64,000 nucleotides of DNA from Neisseria sp. (GCF_030530745.1 NZ_JAUMUI010000001.1:156697-220696), one strand, 5' to 3'. Shown: positions 43,964 to 54,360, counted from the stretch's first letter. The notes: generated by a model not told the origin, from the sequence alone. Numbers and translations: made by a program.

Positions 43964-44197
43964 TATAGTGAGTGAATGAACACAAAAATCTACGGAGACC
44001 TTTGCCCCCAGATGTGGATGCAGTTCAAGGCGTAGCAGCGCAGCGAGTGCAGACATATCAAACAGATAGGCTAAGCGAGCGAGCAGTACCCTAAAGGGCA
44101 TAAACGCACAACGAAGAAATGCGCCGCAGATGGGGGTTTTGCAAAAGTCTCCTACGGTGTCAGCGCACCTTGTATCTTTTTGTGTTCATTCACTATA
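43964..44197. mobile_element. MITE-like element with nested inverted repeats
   Basis: Outer termini TATAGTGAGTGAATGAACAC (43964-) and the complement of the sequence ending at 44197 (TATAGTGAATGAACACAAAA) pair; the left has a four-base GTGA insertion. Inside them GGAGACCTTTGCCCCC pairs roughly with GGGGGTTTTGCAAAAGTCTCC. The TA edges and the TATAGTGAAT end resemble the IS630-type element at 27021. No reading frame. It sits in the upstream region of the PAS gene. Confidence 0.7.
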
Positions 44198-44206
44198 TCA
44201 GACTTC

Positions 44207-44437
44207 AGGCCGTCTGAAAGTTTTCAGACGGCCTGAAGCCTTTGCAAAAAAGCCGTTTTAATCCTGAATGTATTATATTTCGTCATACCCGTGCTCAACC
44301 CGATTATCTCTTTTTCTTCTAAAACAAAAAGATGCTCGGGTCAAGCCCGAGCATGACGTAAGTGTTTTAAGGTGCCTAAAAGAGTTTCGCAAAGGTATCA
44401 GCCTCTGTTTATTTCAGACATCTGCGTCTATTGGCCG
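44207..44437. repeat. DUS pair plus dispersed intergenic repeat
   Basis: An inverted uptake-sequence pair (44207-44234) is followed by CCTTTGCAAAAA and by palindromes of CGGGTCAAGCCCGAGCATGACG type, the same family as 30305-30436. No gene in 43947-44437. Confidence 0.6.
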
Positions 44438-46999
44438 TTAAACCGACAATTGCGCCAGCAGCGCCTGTTTTAAGGCAAGCTGGTTTTTCGGGTTTTCCAG
44501 ATGCGGGCTGAACAGCACAAAGCTGTCTTCCACACGTTCGTCGAGGGTGGCGATTTTGGCGTAACGCAGGCTGATGCCTTGGTCGGACAACACTTCGGCA
44601 ACGTCGGCCAGCAGATAGGGGCGGTTGACGGCGACGATTTCGAGCGTGTACCAGCCCGGATAATCCTGCTCGGCGGTCAGATGCACGCCCGGGGCGATGG
44701 GCAGGTGGAGGCTGCGGCGGCTGCGGATGCCGCAGGCGGTGTGTTCGGCGGTGGTGTCACAGCCGTGGATGAAATTGTTGATTTCGGCTTCAAGTGCGCT
44801 TTGCACGTTGGGGTAATCGGCGGCGGCGTGTTTGGGCGGTATCTGCACGATAAAGGTGTCGAGAATATAGCCGTGCTCAGTAACGAAAGCGCGTGCGGCG
44901 AGAATATCGAGGCCGTGGCGGCTGAAAATGCGGCACAGGCGGGCGAACAGGCGCGGTTGGTTGGGCATGAACACCATCACCTGCAAGGTATCGCTCTCGG
45001 GCAAAATGCGGCTGCGCACCTGCGGCTGTTCGGTTTGATGGACGAGGTTGGCGGTATGCCAAAGGATTTCGCGCAATTCGTGGCGCACAAAATAAGCCGG
45101 CCCCAGTGCCTGCCAGAGTTTCTGCTGCTGTTTTTCGGGCGTGCCTGCACGGGCGAGCTGATCGGCCGCACCCTGCTGGCGGCGGCTGACAATCACGCGG
45201 CGGCTGCCGCTTTCGCCGGCAAAACGGCGGGCGGCGGCGTGAAAGAGGTTTTCCAGCAAGCCGGCACGCCAGCTGTTCCACAGTTTGGGATTGGTGCCGC
45301 GGATGTCGGCAACGGTGAGCAGGTAAAGTGCGTTTAACCGCTCCTGCGTTTTCACGCGCCCGCAGAAGTTGTTGATCACGTCCGGATCTTGAATGTCTTC
45401 TTTCTGCGCCACCGCCGACATCAGCAGATGGTCTTCCACCAGCCAGGCCAAGAGGTCGCTTTCTTCTTCGCTGAGAAAATGGTCGGCGGCAAAACGGCGG
45501 GCGTCGGCAATGCCTTCTACCGAATGGTCGCCGCCCCGTCCTTTGGCAATATCGTGAAACAGTGCGGCCAGATAAAGGATATGCTGCTTTTCGAATGCCT
45601 GCATCAGCGCCGAAGCAAACGGCAGCTCGTGGCTGCGCGAATCCATCGCCAAGCGGCGCATATTGTGCAGCACGGTTAAAATATGGTCGTCTACGGGATA
45701 AATGTGGAACAGATCGTGCTGGAGCAGGCCGACGATTTTATCCCAAGCGGGCAGGTAGCGTTCGAGCACGCCGTAGAGGTTGAGAAAGCGCATCACATGG
45801 GTTAACCCTTCGCCGTGCTTGAAAAAACCGACGAAACGGCGGCGGTTTTCGGGGTTGTTGTAAAACGCGGTATTGATTTTGCGCGAAGCCGCCCACCAGT
45901 TGCGCAGGGTTTTCGGGGCAAGCGTGGTGATGTCGTTACGCGTTTGCAGGATTTCTACCGCTTTCCACAAGTGTTCGGGGTGGCGGGAAAACAGTTTTTT
46001 ATCGTATACCGCCAGCCGGTTGCCCACCTGGTAATAATTATCATCGATACGGTAAACAATGCGGTGCACCTGCGAATACACACGCCCGCGCAGCATGGGC
46101 AGCAGAATGCCGTTGAGCTGCATCACGGTTTTGCTGGCACGGTAAAACACCCGCATCAGTTTTTCGCTTTTGATGCGGCGGGCATCATCGCGCCAGCCCA
46201 TGTTTTCGGCCACCTGTGTTTGCAGGTCGAAAATCAGCCTGTCTTCACACCGCCCTGCCGCCAGGTGCAGGCCGATGCGGATGGCAGCCAGTTTTTTATG
46301 GCTGTTAAGCAGCATCGCTGCTTCTGTCCGGGTAACCACACCTTGAGAAATCAGGGTGCCCAAAGGTGCGTCCAAGCCTTGCGCCCGCGCCAGCCACAAC
46401 ATAGTGTGGATGTCGCGCAGGCCGCCCGGGCAGTTTTTGATGTTGGGTTCGAGCACCGCACCCGATCCTTGCGACTTGGCATGGCGCTGCTGCATTTCCA
46501 TTATTTTGGCTTCAAGAAAAGCTACGGTGTCGCGCTGCAAATCCATACGCTGCAAAAGCCGGCCGGCTAAAACACGGCTGCCGCAAAGGAAACGGGCCTC
46601 AAGAAAAGCTGTGTCGCCTGTGATGTCTTCGCGCACGCTCCCGCACAACTCTTCCACGCTGCCGGTTTTCACGGCGGGAACCAGCTGCATATCCCACAGT
46701 GCCTGCACGAAGATTTCGGCTTTTTCCTGCTGCTGCGCCGTGAGCGGTTCAGGCGACACGACGGCCAGATCGACATCGGAATAAGGATACATCTCCCCGC
46801 GTCCGAATCCGCCGGTGGCCAGCAGGCACAGCGGGCTGTCAGAAAAAAGCGCCTGCCACAACACTACCAGCGCATTCTCGATGGCTTTGGTGTATTGCTC
46901 GAAAAAAACCGTTGCCCGCCGCTTGGCGAAATAAGCTTCTACGGCCTGCTGTTTTTGAAGTTTGAGGTTTTGAGCGGCAGATTGGATTAAGGCTTGCAT
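44438..46999 (-). CDS. glnD: PII uridylyltransferase / uridylyl-removing enzyme
   Basis: Senses glutamine and modifies or demodifies PII proteins. The 853-residue protein has the nucleotidyltransferase motif [16 protein letters not shown] (about 63-78), the [20 protein letters not shown] region, a central HD domain ([20 protein letters not shown]) and two C-terminal ACT domains ([20 protein letters not shown] and [20 protein letters not shown]). All domains are intact. ATG at 46999. An inverted DUS pair lies directly upstream. Confidence 0.96.
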   Translation of the reverse strand: MQALIQSAAQNLKLQKQQAVEAYFAKRRATVFFEQYTKAIENALVVLWQALFSDSPLCLLATGGFGRGEMYPYSDVDLAVVSPEPLTAQQQEKAEIFVQALWDMQLVPAVKTGSVEELCGSVREDITGDTAFLEARFLCGSRVLAGRLLQRMDLQRDTVAFLEAKIMEMQQRHAKSQGSGAVLEPNIKNCPGGLRDIHTMLWLARAQGLDAPLGTLISQGVVTRTEAAMLLNSHKKLAAIRIGLHLAAGRCEDRLIFDLQTQVAENMGWRDDARRIKSEKLMRVFYRASKTVMQLNGILLPMLRGRVYSQVHRIVYRIDDNYYQVGNRLAVYDKKLFSRHPEHLWKAVEILQTRNDITTLAPKTLRNWWAASRKINTAFYNNPENRRRFVGFFKHGEGLTHVMRFLNLYGVLERYLPAWDKIVGLLQHDLFHIYPVDDHILTVLHNMRRLAMDSRSHELPFASALMQAFEKQHILYLAALFHDIAKGRGGDHSVEGIADARRFAADHFLSEEESDLLAWLVEDHLLMSAVAQKEDIQDPDVINNFCGRVKTQERLNALYLLTVADIRGTNPKLWNSWRAGLLENLFHAAARRFAGESGSRRVIVSRRQQGAADQLARAGTPEKQQQKLWQALGPAYFVRHELREILWHTANLVHQTEQPQVRSRILPESDTLQVMVFMPNQPRLFARLCRIFSRHGLDILAARAFVTEHGYILDTFIVQIPPKHAAADYPNVQSALEAEINNFIHGCDTTAEHTACGIRSRRSLHLPIAPGVHLTAEQDYPGWYTLEIVAVNRPYLLADVAEVLSDQGISLRYAKIATLDERVEDSFVLFSPHLENPKNQLALKQALLAQLSV

Positions 47000-47013
47000 G
47001 ATGTTGTGTGCAC

Positions 47014-47041
47014 AGGCCGTCTGAAAACTTTCAGACGGCCT
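47014..47041. terminator. inverted DUS pair
   Basis: AGGCCGTCTGAAA and TTTCAGACGGCCT between rapZ and glnD; probably terminates the ptsN-hprK-rapZ transcript. Confidence 0.62.
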
Positions 47042-47202
47042 TAAATATTGGAAAAAGCAGAATCTGTAAAAGCGGAAAACTTAACGTCCTGCAGAATTTG
47101 TAATTTTTCCACATATGGCTGATAAAAAACACCCCAGGCGGATCCGAATATGGAGCAGATGTTTGAAAACCTGCGCTGCCTTCCGGCCTGCCTCCCGAAC
47201 CG

Positions 47203-48057
47203 TCAGCGTTCCGCCAAACGGTTCAGCTGGCGGTGGCGCACCAGCAGTTCGTAGTGCCCCTGCAGGCGTTCGGCCAGTTTTTCCACCACATACACCGAGC
47301 GGTGCTGGCCGCCGGTGCAGCCTATGCCGATGGTAACGTAGCTGCGGCTTTCCACCTGCATCTGCGGCAGCCAGCGGCTCATAAAGTTGCCGATATCGTT
47401 GATCATTTCCTGCACGGCAGGCTGGTTGCCCAGATAATCCCGAATCGGCTTGTCGCGGCCGTTGAAAGGACGCAGCTCGGTGTCGTAATAGGGATTGGGC
47501 AGGCTGCGCATGTCGAACAGAAAATCCACATTGGTGGGCACGCCGTATTTGAAGCCGAACGATTCGAGAAGTACCAATAATCCCTGCCGCTCGTGTTTGA
47601 GCCATTGCTGCACGGTGTAGCGCAGCTGCTGGGCATTCATTTTGGAGGTATCGATGCAGTAGGCGGCCTCTCGAAGGGGAAACAGCCAGGTTTTTTCCTG
47701 CTGCAGGCTTTCCAGCAGGGTCAGGGTTTGGCCGGAAAGGGGATGGCTGCGGCGTGTTTCCGAAAAACGGCGTACCAAAACGCCCTCTTCAGCTTCGAGA
47801 AAGAGAATTTCGACTTCGTGCCCTTGATCGCGCAGGGCTTGAATCCGGGTTTGCGCTTCTTTGATGTCGATTCGCGAACGGATATCCATGCTGATGCCCA
47901 ACCGGGCAACTTCGCTGCTTTCGGCATGATAGGCCACCAGGCCGGGCAGGAGTTGGATGGGCAGGTTATCGACACAGTAATAGCCCAAATCTTCCAGAAG
48001 CTTGAGCGCAACCGATTTTCCCGAACCGGAAAGCCCACTAATCAATACTATTTTCAT
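47203..48057 (-). CDS. rapZ: RNase adapter protein RapZ
   Basis: A 284-residue P-loop protein; in enterobacteria RapZ guides RNase E to the GlmZ small RNA, while in other bacteria its target differs. Walker A is [20 protein letters not shown] (about 7-26), followed by [13 protein letters not shown] and the C-terminal nucleotide/RNA-binding region with [13 protein letters not shown] (about 245) and HRQLN. The start overlaps hprK by 20 bases, as in the conserved ptsN-hprK-rapZ operon. Confidence 0.94.
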   Translation of the reverse strand: MKIVLISGLSGSGKSVALKLLEDLGYYCVDNLPIQLLPGLVAYHAESSEVARLGISMDIRSRIDIKEAQTRIQALRDQGHEVEILFLEAEEGVLVRRFSETRRSHPLSGQTLTLLESLQQEKTWLFPLREAAYCIDTSKMNAQQLRYTVQQWLKHERQGLLVLLESFGFKYGVPTNVDFLFDMRSLPNPYYDTELRPFNGRDKPIRDYLGNQPAVQEMINDIGNFMSRWLPQMQVESRSYVTIGIGCTGGQHRSVYVVEKLAERLQGHYELLVRHRQLNRLAER

Positions 48058-49072
48058 GGCTGGTTTCGTTTTCTTTCAACATGCTTTGGTGGCGTTCCAA
48101 AAATTCTTTGGTACTGTCTTTGCCGCGAAGCTGAAGAATATAGTTGCGCACGGCGGCTTCTACCAATACGGCCAGGTTGCGGCCCACTGCCACGGGCAGG
48201 GTAACCGAACGCACGCTGACATCTAAAATGGATTCGGTTTCCGAACGGATGCTCAAACGGTCGAGCCGTTTCATGTATTCATCGTCGGCAGCAACCAAAT
48301 TGATGATTAATTGAAGGATTTTTTTCGGCCGGATAGACGTTTCGCCGAAAATATGGCGGATGTTCAACACCCCCAGCCCGCGCACTTCGAGAAAGTCTTT
48401 CAACATGGGCGGGCAGCGGCCGTCGAGCGTTTCGGGGCCTGTGCGGTAAAGTTCGACCGCATCGTCGGCAATCAGGCTGTGCCCGCGCGAAATGAGTTCC
48501 AATGCCAACTCGCTTTTGCCCAAGCCGGATTGGCCGGTAATCAGCACGCCGATTTCAAACACATCGAGAAACACGCCGTGCTTCACGGTGGAAACCGCCA
48601 GCGTGCGTTGCAGGTAAATCCGCAGCACGTCCATCAAATGCGGGCTTTCCAGTTTGGACGTGAGCAGCGGGATATTGTTGGTGTGGCAGTAGTCGCGCAG
48701 CATGGGCGACACGGGCAGGCCGTTGGCCACAATCACCACCGACATGGGAATATCAAACAGCGCGCCGAAGCTCTCTTCAGGGTTGCCGTTTGCCTGCACC
48801 TGGCGCATGGGGCGGGTTTTATCCACCATCGTGCTCAGATCGCTGAGATCGTCGGCCCCCTCTTCCATGCGCTTCAGAAATTCGGCTTCGGCCACGCCGA
48901 TTACCTGCACTTGGTTGGGGTGGATAAAATTCAAATGGCCGACCAGCGCCAAAACGGGCTTGTCGGCCTCTATGCCGATACGGTTGTCGGCTCCCGCCGT
49001 ACCGGCCGCCCAAGCCAGTTGCAGCTTGTGCTGGTTGTCCTGATACAGGCGGCGGACGGAAATACTGGGCAT
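48038..49072 (-). CDS. hprK: HPr kinase/phosphorylase
   Basis: Phosphorylates HPr at Ser46 or reverses it according to metabolic state. The 344-residue protein is slightly longer than usual because of a C-terminal tail. It has the N-terminal domain with [15 protein letters not shown]-like [17 protein letters not shown], the catalytic P-loop [20 protein letters not shown] (about 178-197), the HprK capping segment [11 protein letters not shown] and the signature [22 protein letters not shown] at 49072, three bases behind ptsN. Confidence 0.95.
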   Translation of the reverse strand: MPSISVRRLYQDNQHKLQLAWAAGTAGADNRIGIEADKPVLALVGHLNFIHPNQVQVIGVAEAEFLKRMEEGADDLSDLSTMVDKTRPMRQVQANGNPEESFGALFDIPMSVVIVANGLPVSPMLRDYCHTNNIPLLTSKLESPHLMDVLRIYLQRTLAVSTVKHGVFLDVFEIGVLITGQSGLGKSELALELISRGHSLIADDAVELYRTGPETLDGRCPPMLKDFLEVRGLGVLNIRHIFGETSIRPKKILQLIINLVAADDEYMKRLDRLSIRSETESILDVSVRSVTLPVAVGRNLAVLVEAAVRNYILQLRGKDSTKEFLERHQSMLKENETSHENSID

Positions 49073-49075
49073 AAT

Positions 49076-49525
49076 TTACTCTTCGCTCAAAAGCCGCCGC
49101 ACTTCTTCTGCAGAAACGGCGGCCGTTAAAGCTTCCCGCACGTTTTTTTGCGAGAAACGCTCTGCTAATTTGGATAACGCTTCCAAATGCCCGCCGGTAG
49201 CGTTTTCAGGCACCAGCAAAACAAAAATCAGCGAAACCGGTTTGCCGTCGGGCGCATCAAAAGGCACAGGATCTTTAGTGCGGATGAACGCGCCCACCGC
49301 TTTTTTCACCGAAGCATGGCGGCCGTGCGGAATCGCCACTCCCTGCCCCAGGCCGGTGGTGCCGAGCTTTTCGCGGGCAAACAGGCAGTCGAACACGTCG
49401 GCGCGCGCCAATCCGGCTTCGTTTTCCAACAACAGCCCCGCCTGCTCGAACACGCGTTTTTTACTGCTGACTTCCAAATCCAGCTCAATATGGGATAAAG
49501 GCAGGATTTCGCTGATCAGGCTCAT
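49076..49525 (-). CDS. ptsN: nitrogen-type PTS enzyme IIA
   Basis: A 149-residue EIIA domain that receives phosphate from NPr/HPr and acts as a regulator rather than a transporter. The phosphoacceptor His is in GQGVAIPHGRHASVKKAVGA (about residue 68), and LIFVLLVPENATGGHLEALS with a second conserved His follows. It leads the operon with hprK and rapZ. ATG at 49525. Confidence 0.94.
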   Translation of the reverse strand: MSLISEILPLSHIELDLEVSSKKRVFEQAGLLLENEAGLARADVFDCLFAREKLGTTGLGQGVAIPHGRHASVKKAVGAFIRTKDPVPFDAPDGKPVSLIFVLLVPENATGGHLEALSKLAERFSQKNVREALTAAVSAEEVRRLLSEE

Positions 49526-49831
49526 ATTGGTCTCAACTTATGTAAGCAAAACAGGAGCGGATTGTACCCACTGTCAGGTCAAACCTCAAACTTTTCAGCC
49601 CTGATTTACATAATCCCACCCCGCCCTGAAACTATTTATTTTTAAATAATTCATAAACTTACAACCAAGTTATATTTAAAGGCGAGGCCGTCTGAAAACC
49701 TTGGGCAGTTTCAGACGGCCGGGGAATTTTCATTACACGCAGGCACGACAGGCACCGATGTCTGCCGGCATTTAACCGACGAAGCAGTTTTGGATCCAAA
49801 ATACCGTTGTTGTATTGGACGTCGGCAAGCC
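49526..49831. repeat. intergenic region with DUS pair and decayed palindromic element
   Basis: An inverted uptake-sequence pair (49685-49720) is followed by a degenerate copy of the element at 1596-1674 (shared ATACCG, GTCGGCA and GCCCTAA). No gene is seen. Confidence 0.5.
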
Positions 49832-50458
49832 CTAAATCACATAAAAATATACACAAACAAACTGCGCCAAACTGCCGCCGAGCACAAACAGGTGCCAGAT
49901 GCCGTGGCCGTGCTTGATTTTTTCATCATTCACAAACCAATAAATCCCCGCGCTGTAAAGCAGGCCGCCCAACACCAGCCAAAACAGCCCCTCCGGCGGC
50001 AGGCTTTTGGCCAGCGGATAAATCGCCACCAGCACCAGCCAACCCATCAGCACATACAGTATCATCGAAAGCAGCCGTTTTTCGCTCTTTCGGCCTATGG
50101 TCAGCTCTTGGGCGATACCGAACACCGCCAACCCCCACGATACGCCGAACAGCGACCAGCCCCATGCGCCGTGCAGCGACACCAGCGTAAACGGCGTATA
50201 ACTGCCTGCAATCAAAAGATAAATGGCGCAATGGTCTACTTTTTGCAGCACCGCCTTCACTTTCGGCTGAGGCACGCTGTGGTAAACCGTGGAACCGGCA
50301 TACAGCACAATCAGGCAGGCTCCGTAAGCTGCCGCACTGATGATTTTATAAACATCAAGCGTGCCTGCCGCCTTAACCAAAAGCAGTACCAGCCCGGCCA
50401 CAGCCAACACCGCGCCTGCCAAATGGCTGTATGCGTTAAATTTTTCACCTGCGTACAT
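49832..50458 (-). CDS. hemolysin III family (YqfA/TrhA) membrane protein
   Basis: A 208-residue seven-span membrane protein of the hemolysin III / PAQR superfamily. It carries EKFNAYSHLAGAVLAVAG, the conserved GSTVYHSV with the metal-site His, KVDHCAIYLLIAGSYTPF and the C-terminal HGHGIWHLFVLGGS histidines. Bacterial members affect membrane homeostasis; despite the name, haemolysis is not established. ATG at 50458. Confidence 0.9.
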   Translation of the reverse strand: MYAGEKFNAYSHLAGAVLAVAGLVLLLVKAAGTLDVYKIISAAAYGACLIVLYAGSTVYHSVPQPKVKAVLQKVDHCAIYLLIAGSYTPFTLVSLHGAWGWSLFGVSWGLAVFGIAQELTIGRKSEKRLLSMILYVLMGWLVLVAIYPLAKSLPPEGLFWLVLGGLLYSAGIYWFVNDEKIKHGHGIWHLFVLGGSLAQFVCVYFYVI

Positions 50459-50577
50459 CGTAACAGTTCTTATTTGAAGGGCTTGTCAGTTTACTGCATT
50501 CTGCATCAAACGTGCAGCCGTCTATAATTAAATCGGGTTAAAGGCTTTGCAAAACCCGGTATGAATCCTAAAAATTC

Positions 50578-50605
50578 AGGCCGTCTGAAAATATTCAGAC
50601 GGCCT
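50578..50605. terminator. inverted DUS pair behind mscL
   Basis: AGGCCGTCTGAA and TTCAGACGGCCT, 20 bases behind the mscL stop codon on the minus strand. Confidence 0.65.
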
Positions 50606-50625
50606 GATTATCGTTCGGGCAAATA

Positions 50626-51066
50626 TTATTTTTTGCTCAAAGAATCACGGATTTCACGCAGCAGCAACACTTCTTCGGAAGGTTCGGCCGGAGCTTCTTC
50701 GGCTGCCGGAGCTTCGCGCTTCAGTTTGTTGATAAGTTTGATTACCACGAAAATGGCGGCGGCGATAATCAGGAAGCTGATAATGGTGTTGATGAACAGG
50801 CCCAAATTCAGGGTAACCGCGCCGGCCTCTTGAGCGGCAGCCAAAGTAGCATAGCCGGCTTCAGGGGCATTGGCACCGTCTTTCAGGGTGATGAACAGGT
50901 TCGAGAAATCCACACCGCCGATCAGGATGCCGATGGGGGGCATAATCACGTCGTCAACCAAAGATTTTACGATGCCGCTAAACGCCGTACCGATAACCAT
51001 ACCGACTGCAAGGTCGATAACGTTACCGCGCATGATAAACTCTTTAAATTCTTGTGCCAAAGACAT
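50626..51066 (-). CDS. mscL: large-conductance mechanosensitive channel MscL
   Basis: Opens under membrane tension to release solutes during osmotic downshock. The 146-residue protein has the N-terminal helix [20 protein letters not shown], the pore-lining first span [20 protein letters not shown], the second span [20 protein letters not shown] and a charged C-terminal bundle with an Ala/Glu-rich linker. Start at 51066 follows GGAAGTATT. Confidence 0.95.
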   Translation of the reverse strand: MSLAQEFKEFIMRGNVIDLAVGMVIGTAFSGIVKSLVDDVIMPPIGILIGGVDFSNLFITLKDGANAPEAGYATLAAAQEAGAVTLNLGLFINTIISFLIIAAAIFVVIKLINKLKREAPAAEEAPAEPSEEVLLLREIRDSLSKK

Positions 51067-51281
51067 AATACTTCCTTTCTAAAAAACTCAAAAAAATGCA
51101 TGAAGCGGTAAAATTACGCTTTCAAAACAAGACCGCGCATAGTACTGGATTTATTGTAATGATATGTATTAAATAGTTAAATTTTGTACTTAATGCTCAA
51201 AACAGCGGTTTTGGTTTCCGTTCAGGTGTAAAAAATACCGTTCGACAGCAAATGTAACTTTTTTGCCGCACCCCGCCCTCA

Positions 51282-51773
51282 TTAAAGCGAACGGCTTTTC
51301 AGCCAGCTCCCCCACACCAACAGCAGCACAAAACTAAAATACAGCACGCTCCACACCGGCAGCGGTACGCCGAAGAAATAATCTGGCACGGCACAATCGC
51401 CGAAACCGCGGATAACCGGCTCGTATAAATCGAACAGCGGCCAGTCGCGCAGACGGAACGTCCACGGCGCTCCGCAAGCCGGAGCTGCGCCCGGCGGCAG
51501 ACTTTGAATATACATTTGATACACCGCCACGCCTGCACCATACACGGCAGGCACGCTCACCAGCAGCGCGCTGAACATACGCCCCGCCCTGCTCTTCTGC
51601 CTGCCCAGCGCGGCCGGCAGCGCCGTTATGCCGACGGCCAACACCGATAAACGCTGCAAAATGCACAACACGCAGGGGTTTAACCCCATAACGTATTGCG
51701 AATAAAACGAACCTATGGCGGTGCAGACCGAAAGCACCACCACGGCCCATAAGGTTTTGCGGAAAAGATTCAT
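51282..51773 (-). CDS. dsbB: disulfide bond formation protein DsbB
   Basis: Inner-membrane quinone reductase that reoxidises DsbA. The 163-residue, four-span protein has the first periplasmic cysteine pair in LNPCVLCILQRL (34, 37) and the second pair in PACGAPW and GDCAVPDYF (about 99 and 126). ATG at 51773. The disulfide isomerase dsbC lies 2 kb upstream on the same strand but not in the same operon. Confidence 0.93.
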   Translation of the reverse strand: MNLFRKTLWAVVVLSVCTAIGSFYSQYVMGLNPCVLCILQRLSVLAVGITALPAALGRQKSRAGRMFSALLVSVPAVYGAGVAVYQMYIQSLPPGAAPACGAPWTFRLRDWPLFDLYEPVIRGFGDCAVPDYFFGVPLPVWSVLYFSFVLLLVWGSWLKSRSL

Positions 51774-51906
51774 AAATAAATACTCCGTATCAGGCAGGCC
51801 AGATGGCGGTAAATTTCATCAGTTTCAAAAGAAAAAGCCGTCAACCGGCGGGCGCGGTACGCTTTCAGACGGCCTGTCCGATACCGCCCGCGCGGCTGCC
51901 GCCGTT

Positions 51907-52788
51907 TTATTGCACCGCCGCCCAATCGTCTCGCGCCCGCTTGGCCTCTTCGAAATAACGGTAAAGTGCAGCGGCATCGCCCGCTTCGAGCATAGTTTTC
52001 AAGGCGGCAAGCTGCTGCTGCTGGCCGTCGAGCAATGCGAGCAGGCTGTGTTTGTTGGCCAGGCAGATATCGGCCCAGACGGCGGGGTGGCTGGATGCGA
52101 TGCGGGTGAAGTCCCGAAAGCCCGAAGCGGCGAAATCGAAATAAACGCCGCCGTCGGGATGAGTGGCGATTTGGTGCACATAAGCGTAGGCCAAGAGGTG
52201 AGGCAGGTGCGACACGGCGGCGAAAACGGCATCGTGTTCTTGCGCGCTCATGCGGAAGGTTTGCGCCCCCGCCGCCTGCCACAGCGATTCCACCAGGCAA
52301 AGGCCGTCTGAATCTTCTGCGCCGTGCGGGCAGATAATCAGTTTTTTGTTTTGAAACAGCCCGAACTGTGCCGCTAATGCGCCGCTGCGGTCAGAACCGG
52401 CTATCGGGTGGACGGCGATGCAGCGCGGCAGTTGTTGCGGCAGATATTGCCTGAACGCGTCGATTGCCGACTGTTTGGTGCTGCCCACGTCGGTTATCAC
52501 GGTATGCCCGTCAAGCAACGGCGCCAGTTCCGCGCACACGGCCGGCAAAGTGGCGACGGGCGTAGCCACCACTACTAAATCCGCCCCGCCGACTGCTTCG
52601 GCGCAAATATGATCAAACGCGCGGTCGACTACTTTGCGCTCCAACGCGCGGTCGAGGTTGCTGCGGTCAAGGTCGATGCCCGTTACCGTGCCCGCCAGCC
52701 CTTTGTGTTTCAAATCAAGCACAAACGATCCGCCTATCAGGCCGACGCCGATAAGGGTGATGCGCAGTGGTTGAAGGATGGCGGTCAT
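51907..52788 (-). CDS. tyrA: prephenate dehydrogenase
   Basis: NAD-dependent oxidative decarboxylation of prephenate in tyrosine synthesis. The 293-residue protein has the Rossmann motif ITLIGVGLIGGSFVLDLKHK (about 10-29), TPVATLPAVCAELAP, VGSTKQSAI and the catalytic-site segment AVHPIAGSDRSGALA with the conserved His. The second domain ends in the family's helical bundle. No chorismate mutase domain is fused. ATG at 52788. Confidence 0.93.
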   Translation of the reverse strand: MTAILQPLRITLIGVGLIGGSFVLDLKHKGLAGTVTGIDLDRSNLDRALERKVVDRAFDHICAEAVGGADLVVVATPVATLPAVCAELAPLLDGHTVITDVGSTKQSAIDAFRQYLPQQLPRCIAVHPIAGSDRSGALAAQFGLFQNKKLIICPHGAEDSDGLCLVESLWQAAGAQTFRMSAQEHDAVFAAVSHLPHLLAYAYVHQIATHPDGGVYFDFAASGFRDFTRIASSHPAVWADICLANKHSLLALLDGQQQQLAALKTMLEAGDAAALYRYFEEAKRARDDWAAVQ

Positions 52789-52922
52789 AACGGAACGGAA
52801 AGCAGATTAAGGCCGCCAGTTTACCTGATTGGGTGGTTACTTAACAGGCATTTAACTAAATACAGGCTGTCGGAATGATTTTTCAGACGACCCGTCCCCT
52901 GTTTTCATCAAAAATTCCTTTA

Positions 52923-53043
52923 CGGTTGAAACCCCGTTATTTATGGCGGCAGAATTTGGGTTTATTGGAGGGGCGCAACCCCTTCCCAATCAGGACAATA
53001 CGTAGGGCGACGCTTTATGTGCCGTCCTGTGTATTGAAACATT
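52923..53043. repeat. left copy of a ~120-bp inverted repeat flanking dsbC
   Basis: Matches the complement of 54236-54360 over its whole length by eye with scattered differences (shared runs include GAATTTGGGTTTAT and CCCCTTCCCAATCAGG). It ends TGTGTATTGAAACAT. Confidence 0.75.
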
Positions 53044-53074
53044 TTCTCTTCCCAACTATTTAATTAGTGGCTCC

Positions 53075-53170
53075 TATAGCGGGTTTAATTACTTTGATAC
53101 CAAGCAGCAAGCTGCAAGCTGCAGATAGTGCAAGTATAGTAAGGCGCGAGCGAAAGTTAAATTAATCCGC
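53075..53170. repeat. degenerate Correia element
   Basis: Starts TATAGCGGGTTTAATTA and ends with the inverse TTAAATTAATCCGC; the centre (GATAGTGCAAGTATAGTAAG) is the Correia core in reverse orientation. The final TATA is missing. With the repeat at 52923-53043 it fills most of the 520-base gap between tyrA and dsbC. Confidence 0.7.
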
Positions 53171-53210
53171 TTGCCATACCTGGATCCGGTTCAGGCACCT
53201 CTCGGTACTC

Positions 53211-53242
53211 GAAATAAAAAACACCCGGGCCAAGCCCGGGTG
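53211..53242 (-). terminator. rho-independent terminator of dsbC
   Basis: On the minus strand the stem CACCCGGGC/GCCCGGGTG is followed by TTTTTTATTT, about 70 bases behind the dsbC stop codon. Confidence 0.82.
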
Positions 53243-53309
53243 CGGCATTGTTTAATGTGTCAGACCACATTCTGAAATGCATAAACAGTCAAAAACAGCC
53301 AAAAAATGC

Positions 53310-54107
53310 TTACACTTTTTTCTGGTTTTCCTCAACAGCCTTCTGCAACTGCGGCAGAGGGCTGTAGCCGCTTTGCGTGCGCCCGTTGGGAAACACCAGC
53401 GCAGGCGTGCCGTAAAAACCGAGCTGCTCGCCCAGCGAAGTGGTTTCTTCCACCGGATTTTCGCAACCTGCAACCTGCGGCGGCATTTTGCCTTCGCGCA
53501 TCCAAGCCGTCCATGCGGCGGTACGGTCTTTCTGGCACCAAATTTGTTCTGCCTTGCGGGCGGCGTCGGGGTGCAGGCTGGCAATCGGCATCATAAAACT
53601 GTAAATGGTGATGTCGGTCATCTTGGCAAATTCGTGCTCCAAACGTTTGCAGAACGGGCAGTCGGGGTCGGAAAACACCGCTACTTTGAGTTTGCCGTTG
53701 CCGCGCACTTCTTTAACGGCTTTATCGAGCGGCAGCGAATCGAATTCAACGGTGTTCAACTCGGCCATACGTTCTTCGGTCAAGTCGATGCGCCTGTTAG
53801 TGTCGAGCAGGCTGCCCTGCAGAATATAGTCGGCTTTGGCATCAGTGTAGATAATCTGGTTGCCCGACACCACCACTTCGTAAATACCGCCGATAGGCGT
53901 GGTGCGCACGCTTTGCACGCTCAGCTTCTGCCCGGCATAGGTTTTTTCCAGCTTGGCCTTAATGGCAGCTTCGGTGCCTGTTTTGACTTCGGCTTGCTCC
54001 TTCTGCGGCTTGGCGCCTGCCTGACCGTTTTTCACCGGCGTTTGGCCGCAGGCCGCCAGCGAAGCCATCAGCAAGGCATGCAGCAGCGGTTGTTTGATGA
54101 ATTTCAT
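53310..54107 (-). CDS. dsbC: thiol:disulfide interchange protein DsbC, lipoprotein form
   Basis: Periplasmic disulfide isomerase. The 265-residue protein has a lipoprotein signal (MKFIKQPLLHALLMASLAAC, Cys 20), a charged linker, a dimerisation domain (AIKAKLEKTYAGQKLSVQSV) and a thioredoxin-like domain with active site DPDCPFCKRLEHEFAK. The cis-Pro loop is YGTPALVFPNG. ATG at 54107. The gene is bracketed by ~120-bp inverted repeats. Confidence 0.93.
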   Translation of the reverse strand: MKFIKQPLLHALLMASLAACGQTPVKNGQAGAKPQKEQAEVKTGTEAAIKAKLEKTYAGQKLSVQSVRTTPIGGIYEVVVSGNQIIYTDAKADYILQGSLLDTNRRIDLTEERMAELNTVEFDSLPLDKAVKEVRGNGKLKVAVFSDPDCPFCKRLEHEFAKMTDITIYSFMMPIASLHPDAARKAEQIWCQKDRTAAWTAWMREGKMPPQVAGCENPVEETTSLGEQLGFYGTPALVFPNGRTQSGYSPLPQLQKAVEENQKKV

Positions 54108-54161
54108 GTATTTCCTCGTATCGTTTATGTGCGGGGTTGCGCCCTGCCTGAAAAGCCCTCA

Positions 54162-54188
54162 AGGCCGTCTGAAACGTTCAGACGGCCT
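54162..54188. terminator. inverted DUS pair
   Basis: AGGCCGTCTGAA and TTCAGACGGCCT upstream of dsbC, between the divergent genes. Confidence 0.5.
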
Positions 54189-54235
54189 TTTAAACGCACG
54201 TATTTTACCAAATTCTGCATTTCTTTCCGTTAAAA

Positions 54236-54360
54236 CATGTTTCAACACACAGGACGACACATAAAGCGCCGCCCTACGTGTTGCCCTGATTGGGAAGGGG
54301 TTACCCCCCCCTATCCGATAAACCCAAATTCTACCGCCATAACCGGCGGGGTCTCAACCG
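54236..54360. repeat. right copy of the ~120-bp inverted repeat flanking dsbC
   Basis: Inverse relative of 52923-53043. Its outer left end, GTTTCAACACACAG at 54239-54252, is identical to the first 14 bases of the CRISPR repeat unit. It overlaps the region just before the exonuclease gene. Confidence 0.75.
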
